Shown: positions 6,504-11,937 of the stretch, in pieces
Layout: every line of letters begins with the position of its first letter
Position numbering within the stretch: position 1 is the first letter of the stretch
DNA from: CAUJGQ01 sp042408665
GTDB lineage: Bacteria; Chloroflexota; Dehalococcoidia; CAUJGQ01
NCBI GenBank assembly: GCA_042408665.1
Contig: JBHOQW010000293.1
Location: 1 to 11,937, forward strand
Direction: 5' to 3'
DNA length: 11,937 nt
The notes under the pieces: model-generated
Seen by the model: only the letters and a program-made list of their open reading frames with translations
What the model was told of the DNA's origin: nothing
Databases searched by the model: none
Position numbers and translations under genes: made by a program

Positions 6504-8195
6504 ATGAGGCACTCCGTCCGTGGCAGGCGCTGGCTGGTGCGCTGGCACGATGAGGCCGGCATCCGGCCGGTGCCTGGGTTTCCGCCGCTCACCGGGCGCC
6601 TCCTCGCCCTGCGCGGTGTGCAGGACCACGACGAGGGACGGCAGTATCTCTTTGCGGACGGCACGCCCGCCGATCCGTGGACGCTGCCGGGCATAGACCG
6701 CGCAGTGGAGCGGTTGCTGCGCGCCATCCGCGGCAGTGAGCGCATCGCCGTCTACGGCGACTACGACGCCGACGGCGTCACCGCCACCGCCATCCTCAGC
6801 GAGGGCCTGCGTGACCTCGGCGCCGATGTGGTCACCCACATCCCGGATCGCTTCTCTGAAGGCTATGGGCTGACGACCGCGGGGCTGGAGGTGGTACGCC
6901 GGCTCGGCGCGTCGCTCGTGGTGAGCGTGGACTGCGGCGTCAGCGCCGTGGAGGAGATCGCCCGTGCCAGGGCGGCCGGCATGGGGGTGGTGGTGCTGGA
7001 CCACCACGTACCCCGTGCCGCGGTGCCGTTGGCCGATGCCATCGTCGACCCCAAATTGGAGGATGGCGCCCCGCCCGAACTGGCGCACCTTGCCTCTTGC
7101 GGACTGGCCTACACCACCTTGCGTGCGCTGTACGATGCCAGCGGCCGCTCCCTGGACGAGGATCAGTACGCGGAGCTGGTGGCGGTGGGCACCGTGGCCG
7201 ATATCGTGCCGCTCACCGGCGAGAACCGGCGGCTGGTACGCCGCGGGCTGGCTGCCCTGCGTCGCAGCCGCCGCCCCGGTGTGCTCGCGCTCCTGGAGAG
7301 CGCGGGGGTGCGGGGCACCAACGTAAGCGCGGGCAGCATCGCCTTCCGCCTGGCGCCGCGACTCAACGCCGCCGGCCGCCTCGACCGCGCCACCCTCGCC
7401 CTCGAGCTGCTCACCACCGAGGACGAAGCGCATGCCCGCGCCCTGGCGGAGCGCCTCAACGGCCTCAACGCCCGCCGCCAGCAGATGACCGATGAGGCCA
7501 TGCGCGTGGCGCTGGAGCTGGCCCAGCAGGACGGCGGCGGCTCGCCGCTGGTGATGGTTGGGCATCCGCAAATCTCACGCGGCATCGTCGGGCTGGTGGC
7601 CGGCAAGCTGGTAGATGAGCTGTACCGACCCAGCATCGTGTACGAGGTCGGCGCCGAGTACTGCACGGGCTCGGTGCGCAGCATCCCCGAAATGAGCGCT
7701 GTGGAATGCCTGGCGCAGGGCGCGGACCTCCTGGAGCGGTGGGGCGGGCACAGCCAGGCCGGCGGCTTCACGGTGCGCACCGACCGGCTGCCCGCCCTGA
7801 AGGCGGTGCTGAGCGCGTGGGCATCCGAGCGGCTGGCAGGGGCCGACCTGCGGCCGACCCTGGTGGCCGATATCGAGACGCCGCTCGCGGGGCTCCAGGG
7901 CGCGGACCTGCAACGCCTGCCCTACTTCGAGCCGTGCGGTGAGGACAACCCCGTGCCCACGTTCATCAGCCGAGGCGTGACCGTTGTGCGTGCCCGCGCG
8001 GTGGGAGCAGACGGCCAGCACCTGCGCCTGTGCCTACGCGACGGCCAGCGCGTCTGGAATGCAGTGGGGTTCGACCTGGGGCACACCATCCCCGCGCCGG
8101 GCACGCGCATCGACATCGTGTACACGGTGGCCCCCGATCGGCGGGGTGACGGCCTCGAGCTGCATCTGACCGACCTCGCCCTGCCCGACGCGTAG
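6504..8195 (+). CDS. recJ: Single-stranded-DNA-specific 5'-3' exonuclease RecJ
   Basis: RecJ degrades single-stranded DNA from the 5' end in recombination and mismatch or base-excision repair, using Mn2+/Mg2+. The 563-residue protein carries the DHH phosphoesterase motifs: GDYDADG (85-91), VDCG (142-145), LDHH (165-168) and GTVADIVPL (229-237). It then has the DHHA1 part with SRGIVGLVAGKL (358-369), GSVRSIPEMSAVECL (389-403) and WGGHSQAGGFTV (413-424), and a C-terminal OB-fold region around FEPCGEDNPVPTF (475-487). All metal-binding aspartates and histidines are present and the length is normal. ATG 6504 is chosen because it leaves room for a leader after the possible promoter. The in-frame GTG at 6483 would add seven residues and, with that promoter, would be nearly leaderless. 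The gene diverges from the crotonase and converges on the SAM hydrolase with a 15-base gap. Confidence 0.94.
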   Translation: MRHSVRGRRWLVRWHDEAGIRPVPGFPPLTGRLLALRGVQDHDEGRQYLFADGTPADPWTLPGIDRAVERLLRAIRGSERIAVYGDYDADGVTATAILSEGLRDLGADVVTHIPDRFSEGYGLTTAGLEVVRRLGASLVVSVDCGVSAVEEIARARAAGMGVVVLDHHVPRAAVPLADAIVDPKLEDGAPPELAHLASCGLAYTTLRALYDASGRSLDEDQYAELVAVGTVADIVPLTGENRRLVRRGLAALRRSRRPGVLALLESAGVRGTNVSAGSIAFRLAPRLNAAGRLDRATLALELLTTEDEAHARALAERLNGLNARRQQMTDEAMRVALELAQQDGGGSPLVMVGHPQISRGIVGLVAGKLVDELYRPSIVYEVGAEYCTGSVRSIPEMSAVECLAQGADLLERWGGHSQAGGFTVRTDRLPALKAVLSAWASERLAGADLRPTLVADIETPLAGLQGADLQRLPYFEPCGEDNPVPTFISRGVTVVRARAVGADGQHLRLCLRDGQRVWNAVGFDLGHTIPAPGTRIDIVYTVAPDRRGDGLELHLTDLALPDA

Positions 8196-8210
8196 CCGGA
8201 GCCGTTCGCA

Positions 8211-9032
8211 TCACGACCGCTGCGGCACGATCCGCACCCGATCCCCCAGCCGCAGGCTGAGCCGCGCCGCCGCGCTGCCGCCCGGCACAGCGATCTCGAG
8301 ATACCCGCTGCTGCCCACGAGGGCCGTCGGTCCCTGCGCCTCGGCGTAGGTGCGCACCGGCCCCGCTATCGCGTGGTCCCGAACGGAAACGATGAACGCC
8401 CCGGGCGACAGGTCTTCCGCACGCGCGCTCGTGATCGCGTTGCCGAACCGGTCGATCGACACGATCTCCGCTTCGAGGCTTCCGTCAGACCGCCGGTGGG
8501 CGCGGAACGGCGGCAGAGCGACCAGATCGACCAGGCGTGGGCCAAGCGCCTGCACGGGTACGCCCGCCGCCAGGTGCGCCGCCGCCGGCGCAAAGATATC
8601 GCGCCCGTGGAAAGTGTGGGAGACGCGGCCCCGCCGGTAGGCCGGGTTGGCTAGCTCCACCACCGCCACATCGTCGGGAGCGGCCACGACCGTCGGCCCC
8701 TCGCCGTCCGGCCGGGCCGCCTCCGGCAGCGCGGCGGAGAGCAGCCCGTTGTCCGGCCCCACAAACACGGCTCGCGCCGTGGCGACGGCGATCGCCCGCC
8801 GCGCCGTACCGACGCCGGGGTCCACCACGGCCAGGTGGATCGTGCCCGGCGGAAAGGCGGCCAGCGCCGTCTCCAGCAGGAAGGCGCCCTCCACCACCCG
8901 CTGTGGTGCGACCTCGTGCGTGAGGTCGACGATCGTCGCCGCCGGCGCGATGCCGAGGATCACCCCCTTCATCTGGCCGACGTAGGTATCCCGGGTACCG
9001 AAGTCGGTGAGCAGGGTGATGAGCGCTGCCAC
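8211..9032 (-). CDS. S-adenosyl-L-methionine hydroxide adenosyltransferase (SAM hydrolase, DUF62)
   Basis: The 273-residue protein belongs to the DUF62 family, relatives of fluorinase and chlorinase that split SAM into adenosine and methionine using water or hydroxide. It begins ITLLTDFGTRDTYVGQMKG, the family N-terminal signature, and keeps the Asp-Arg-His set as Asp71 and Arg78 in VVDPGVGTARRA and His142 in TFHGRDIFAPAA. The C-terminal beta-barrel domain includes IVSIDRFGNAITS and VGSSGYLEIAVPGGSAA. Nothing suggests a halogenase: no relevant gene cluster is present and the Asp-Arg-His set points to hydrolysis. The GTG start at 9032 has GGGAGG 7 nt upstream. It is the last gene of the gatB-yvcK-secG unit, 49 bases after secG. 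Why cells hydrolyse SAM in this way is not settled. Confidence 0.9.
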   Translation of the reverse strand: MAALITLLTDFGTRDTYVGQMKGVILGIAPAATIVDLTHEVAPQRVVEGAFLLETALAAFPPGTIHLAVVDPGVGTARRAIAVATARAVFVGPDNGLLSAALPEAARPDGEGPTVVAAPDDVAVVELANPAYRRGRVSHTFHGRDIFAPAAAHLAAGVPVQALGPRLVDLVALPPFRAHRRSDGSLEAEIVSIDRFGNAITSARAEDLSPGAFIVSVRDHAIAGPVRTYAEAQGPTALVGSSGYLEIAVPGGSAAARLSLRLGDRVRIVPQRS

Positions 9033-9078
9033 CGCGGCGCCTCCCGCGCGCCGCCGGGCGGTGCCGGCTCGCGCCGCG
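9033..9078. repeat. Inverted repeat around the SAM hydrolase ribosome binding site
   Basis: CGCGGCGC (9033-9040) and GCGCCGCG (9071-9078) are perfect reverse complements spanning the secG/SAM hydrolase gap. On the minus-strand transcript one arm covers the spacer between the ribosome binding site and the start codon, so the fold could hide the start. The words are very GC-rich and may pair by chance. Confidence 0.25.
9040..9045 (-). promoter_or_regulatory. Ribosome binding site of the SAM hydrolase gene
   Basis: On the minus strand GGGAGG lies 7 nt before GTG 9032 and confirms that non-ATG start. No in-frame ATG near the conserved N-terminus offers an alternative. Confidence 0.65.
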
Positions 9079-9081
9079 CGG

Positions 9082-9312
9082 CTAGCGCGCGACGCGCACG
9101 CTCAGCAGGGAGATGAGCACGAACACCACGATCAGGACAATCGTGAGCTGGAAGAGCGTCCGTTCCACACCACGCCGGGTGCGAAACACCGACGCCGAGC
9201 CGGCGCCCAGGGCCGAGCCGAAGCCGGATCCCTTGGCCTGCAGCAGCAGGACCAAGATCAGCACGGGGGAAATTAAGATCTGCGCGAGGTTGAAGGCGGT
9301 TTTAATCGACAC
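9082..9312 (-). CDS. secG: Preprotein translocase subunit SecG
   Basis: SecG is the small third subunit of the SecYEG channel in the inner membrane and aids SecA-driven export. The 76-residue protein has the expected two helices (about 7-25 and 52-72) joined by a glycine-rich loop, LLLQAKGSGFGSALGAGSAS, then RTRRGVERTLFQLT leading into the second helix. Length equals that of short Gram-positive-type SecG proteins. The GTG start lacks a clear ribosome binding site, but the stop of the preceding gene is only 12 nt away in the same frame, so translation is probably coupled. The gene lies third in the gatB operon. Confidence 0.88.
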   Translation of the reverse strand: MSIKTAFNLAQILISPVLILVLLLQAKGSGFGSALGAGSASVFRTRRGVERTLFQLTIVLIVVFVLISLLSVRVAR

Positions 9313-9324
9313 GCAACACGACGC

Positions 9325-10665
9325 TCACGAACGATGCAGCACGTCGTGTGGCTGGATCGCCGACAGCGCGTACTGCTCGCGGTCATCGTACAGGCGCATG
9401 AGGGCCCGCGCAAGTTTGGCCGGGTCGTGGTGGTAGCGCTTGTCGTCCTGTACCACATCTGCCAGGCGCAGGTGAATGCCGGGGGGCAGATCGCCCACCG
9501 GCTCCACCGGCTGCGAATGCCAGGCAGCGGGGAGATCGCCGCGCACGTTGCTGTTGGCCAGCACGCAGTCGATCAGGCCGGGGCCGGCGTGATCAAGGAT
9601 CACGCGCACGTGATCGGCCACGCTGAACCGGTCCGTCTCCCCGTGCTGCGTGGCCACGTTACTGACGTAGACCTTAAAGGCGCGCGCCCGGCGCACGGCC
9701 TCGCGGATGTCCTCCACGAGCAGGTTCGGCAGGACGCTTGTGTAGAGGCTCCCCGGACCGATAACGATCAGGTCCGCGGCGGCGATCGCCTCCAGCGCCT
9801 CGGGATAGGCACGCACGTCGGCCGGCCGGATAAACAGGCGCGCGATGCGACGGCCCTGGCGGGTGATGTTGGATTCCCCCCACACGATGTCGCCGTCTTC
9901 CATACATGCCCCGAGCACGATATCCGTGGGGGTCATGGGGATAATCTGGCCGCGCACCGCCAGGATGCGGGAGGTGGCGCGCACCGCCTCCTCGAAGCTG
10001 CCGGTGATGGCGGAGAGGGCCACGATGAACAGGTTGCCGAAGCTGTGCCCCTCCAGCCCTGAGCCCTCCTCGAAGCGGTACTGGAACAGCCGGCGCATCT
10101 CCTCATCCGCCTCCGCCAGGGCGGCGATGCAGTTGCGCACGTCACCAGGCGGGAGGACGTTGAACTCCTGTCGCAGCCGTCCGGACGAACCGCCGTCGTC
10201 GCCCACGGTGACGATGGCAGTGATCTTGTCGGTGTATTCTTTCAGCCCAAGCAACAGGCGGGACAGGCCGGTGCCGCCGCCGATCGCCACCACACGCGGC
10301 CCACTCGTGCGGAAGCGGTAGTTGTACACCCGCCGCACCAGCGGTTCGCGCTGGCCCGGCCGGTCCACCACCACCAGCAGCGAGTGCGCCAGCTTAAGCA
10401 CGGAAAGAAGGATGAGCCCGGTGGAGACCGACAGGAACAGGATGCCGCGCACGTAGCGGGGGATGAACTGCAGGGTGATGTAGTAGAAGGCCCCCGGCAG
10501 GGTGGCGTACAGGTACACCTCGCGCAGCAGATAGGCGATGCCGAGGCCCATGATGGCGACGCCGACCATCATCAGCGCCAACCACCGCTTGACATGCATG
10601 CCCGGCACGAGCCACATGCGCAGCGACGGGTCCAGTACCCGGGTGAGCCAGTGCCGAAGCTTCAC
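9325..10665 (-). CDS. yvcK: YvcK/GlmR-like (CofD-fold) protein with N-terminal membrane domain
   Basis: YvcK (GlmR) proteins bind UDP-GlcNAc and help balance central carbon flux and cell-wall precursor supply in Bacillus. The fold resembles 2-phospho-L-lactate transferase CofD. The 446-residue protein has the family core from about residue 123: VVAIGGGTGLS (125-135), TVGDDGGSSGRLR (153-165), LPPGDVRNCIAALAE (171-185), GHSFGNLF (206-213), VIGPGSLYTSVLPNL (301-315) and YVSNVATQHGETD (333-345). Before it lies an extension absent from the 317-residue B. subtilis protein, with hydrophobic helices at about 28-47 and 74-100, so the protein is probably membrane-anchored. The GTG start at 10665 has GGAGGGAG 6 nt upstream; an in-frame GTG at 10716, overlapping the gatB stop, would add 17 Ala/Gly/Arg-rich residues. 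A metabolic-regulator role is inferred from the family. Confidence 0.87.
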   Translation of the reverse strand: MKLRHWLTRVLDPSLRMWLVPGMHVKRWLALMMVGVAIMGLGIAYLLREVYLYATLPGAFYYITLQFIPRYVRGILFLSVSTGLILLSVLKLAHSLLVVVDRPGQREPLVRRVYNYRFRTSGPRVVAIGGGTGLSRLLLGLKEYTDKITAIVTVGDDGGSSGRLRQEFNVLPPGDVRNCIAALAEADEEMRRLFQYRFEEGSGLEGHSFGNLFIVALSAITGSFEEAVRATSRILAVRGQIIPMTPTDIVLGACMEDGDIVWGESNITRQGRRIARLFIRPADVRAYPEALEAIAAADLIVIGPGSLYTSVLPNLLVEDIREAVRRARAFKVYVSNVATQHGETDRFSVADHVRVILDHAGPGLIDCVLANSNVRGDLPAAWHSQPVEPVGDLPPGIHLRLADVVQDDKRYHHDPAKLARALMRLYDDREQYALSAIQPHDVLHRS

Positions 10666-10671
10666 ACCCGT

Positions 10672-10679
10672 CTCCCTCC
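10672..10679 (-). promoter_or_regulatory. Ribosome binding site that sets the yvcK start
   Basis: On the minus strand GGAGGGAG lies 6 nt before GTG 10665. It is one of the strongest sites in the window and favours this start over GTG 10716. Confidence 0.65.
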
Positions 10680-10712
10680 GCCGCGGGCCGCCAGCCGCCG
10701 CCGCGCCGTGGC

Positions 10713-11937
10713 TCACGGCTGCGCCAACCGCGCCGCCAGCAGCTCCCGCACACGTTCGGGGTTGGCCCGCCCGCGGGTCTCTTTCATGACCGCGCCGACC
10801 AGCGCCTGGATGGCGTTCGTCTTGCCCGCGCGGTAGTCGGCCACCGGCTTGGGGTTGGCGGCCAGCACCCGCTCCACCACGGCCACCAGCTCCTCGTCGC
10901 CCCCCATCGGTGTGAGACCCAGCTCAGCCACCAGCCGGTCCGGGTCGGCGCCCGTCTCCCACATGCGCTCAAACACCTGTTTGGCAAGCGTCGAGGTGAG
11001 GGCACCCTCCTCAACCAACCGGATGAGGCGCGCAAGCTGTGCCGGGCGGATGGGCACGTCCTCCATCTCGCGTCCCTGCAGGTTCTGCAGGCGCGCCATC
11101 TCGCCCAGCATCCAGTTACTGACGGCCTTGGCGCTGCCGGGCCCGGCCGCCGCCACCACCTCCTCGAAGTAGTCCGCCCGCGCCCGGGAGACGGTCAGCA
11201 GGTTGGCCTCATAGGCGCTGAGGCCGTACTGGCGCGTGAACCGCGCCCGCTTGGCGTCCGGCAGCTCCGGTACCCGCGCGCGCAGCGCGGCGATCCACTC
11301 CGGCGCGGGGCGCAGAGGCGGCAGGTCCGGCTCCGGGAAGTAGCGGTAATCGTGGGCGAACTCTTTGCTGCGCTGGCTGACGGTGCGGCGCTCCGTCTCC
11401 ACCCACCCGCGCGTTTCCTGCACCACCGTGCCGCCGTTCTCCAGGATCTCCGCCTGGCGGCGCGCCTCGTACTCCAGCGCCTCGTACACCGCCCGGAAGC
11501 TGTTCATGTTCTTGATCTCGACCTTGGTGCCGAAGCCGGTGCTCCCCAGCGGGCGCAACGAGATGTTGGCGTCACAGCGGAAGTTTCCTTCCTCCATGTT
11601 CGCCTTGCTGACGCCGGTGTAGCGCAGGATCTGGCGCAGCTTCTCCAGATAGCGCCGCGCCTCCTCCGGCGAGCGCATGTCCGGCTCCGACACGATCTCC
11701 ATCAGCGGCACGCCCGAGCGGTTGACGTCGATAAGCGAATAACGCTCGCCATCCGGCCCGGTCTCGTGCCGGAGCATGGCGGTGTCTTCCTCCAGGTGCA
11801 CGCGCGTGATGCCGATGCGCTTCTCACTGCCGTCCGGCAGCTCGATCGTCAGCCAGCCGTTGCGCGACAGCGGCATGTCGTACTGCGAGATCTGGTATCC
11901 CTTCATGAGATCGGGGTAGGGGTAGTTCTTGCGGTCG
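10713..11937 (-). CDS. gatB: Asp/Glu-tRNA(Asn/Gln) amidotransferase subunit B (GatB), 5' end outside window
   Basis: GatB is the tRNA-binding and kinase subunit of GatCAB, which turns misacylated Glu-tRNA(Gln) or Asp-tRNA(Asn) into the correct Gln- or Asn-tRNA in the cytosol. About 407 C-terminal residues are visible and the frame is open to the right edge; by comparison with the usual 470-490 residues some 70 N-terminal residues are missing. The start of the visible part, DRKNYPYPDLMKGYQISQYD, is a hallmark GatB segment. It is followed by LIDVNRSGVPLMEI (the family signature), EEGNFRCDANISLRP and TKVEIKNMNSFRAV. The C-terminal helical tail domain follows and ends NPERVRELLAARLAQP. The internal ATG at 11906 lies inside the conserved block and is not the start. 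It leads the apparent operon with yvcK, secG and the SAM hydrolase; gatA or gatC may lie beyond the edge. Confidence 0.95.
   Translation of the reverse strand, partial: DRKNYPYPDLMKGYQISQYDMPLSRNGWLTIELPDGSEKRIGITRVHLEEDTAMLRHETGPDGERYSLIDVNRSGVPLMEIVSEPDMRSPEEARRYLEKLRQILRYTGVSKANMEEGNFRCDANISLRPLGSTGFGTKVEIKNMNSFRAVYEALEYEARRQAEILENGGTVVQETRGWVETERRTVSQRSKEFAHDYRYFPEPDLPPLRPAPEWIAALRARVPELPDAKRARFTRQYGLSAYEANLLTVSRARADYFEEVVAAAGPGSAKAVSNWMLGEMARLQNLQGREMEDVPIRPAQLARLIRLVEEGALTSTLAKQVFERMWETGADPDRLVAELGLTPMGGDEELVAVVERVLAANPKPVADYRAGKTNAIQALVGAVMKETRGRANPERVRELLAARLAQP

Noticed and set aside
6348..7571. Minus-strand open frame (407 codons) antisense to recJ
   Set aside because: His/Gly/Ala/Arg-rich with no motif; it lies opposite the complete DHH and DHHA1 regions of recJ.
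8221..8236. Hairpin TGCGG-N6-CCGCA near the recJ/SAM hydrolase junction as a terminator
   Set aside because: Only a 5-bp stem, inside the SAM hydrolase coding region, and no T-run; expected by chance in such GC-rich DNA.
8211..9032. Fluorinase or chlorinase activity for the DUF62 protein
   Set aside because: The Asp71-Arg78-His142 set is that of SAM hydroxide adenosyltransferases and no halometabolite genes are present.
10666..10716. Alternative yvcK start at GTG 10716 overlapping the gatB stop
   Set aside because: A GTGA overlap is attractive for coupling, but GTG 10665 has a far better ribosome binding site and the extra 17 residues are low-complexity Ala/Gly/Arg. It remains possible.

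Overview
The window is GC-rich bacterial DNA, densely coded on both strands. It holds ten protein genes (two cut by the window edges) and no rRNA, tRNA, CRISPR array or insertion sequence that I can see. GTG starts are frequent, most genes have purine-rich ribosome binding sites, and intergenic gaps are short. The best guess for the host is a Chloroflexota (Thermomicrobia-like) bacterium. This rests on the general look of the YvcK-type protein with an N-terminal membrane domain and of GatB, recognised by eye only, so it is tentative.

Left part (1-2183, + strand): the C-terminal end of a radical SAM enzyme of the B12-binding type, then a 160-base gap with two perfect 11-bp inverted repeats, then a complete FabF-type beta-ketoacyl-ACP synthase with its Cys-His-His triad.

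Middle part (2210-8195): genes alternate in direction. A P-type IIIB (MgtA-like) cation ATPase on the minus strand diverges from a small two-helix DUF1003 membrane protein on the plus strand. A crotonase-fold protein lacking both catalytic glutamates (minus) diverges from RecJ single-strand exonuclease (plus). The convergent gene ends lie only 12-26 bases apart.

Right part (11937 down to 8211, minus strand): an apparent four-gene operon, gatB (5' end outside the window) - yvcK/glmR-like - secG - SAM hydroxide adenosyltransferase (DUF62). These genes serve Gln/Asn-tRNA formation, central metabolism and cell-wall control, protein secretion, and SAM hydrolysis. The first three are housekeeping genes. 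yvcK and secG lie in the same frame, 12 nt apart.

Most of the window is ordinary core-genome content. I see no convincing new multi-gene system. The points most worth a second look are the structured fabF leader region, the divergent MgtA/DUF1003 pair, the crotonase with a non-canonical active site, and the membrane-anchored YvcK.
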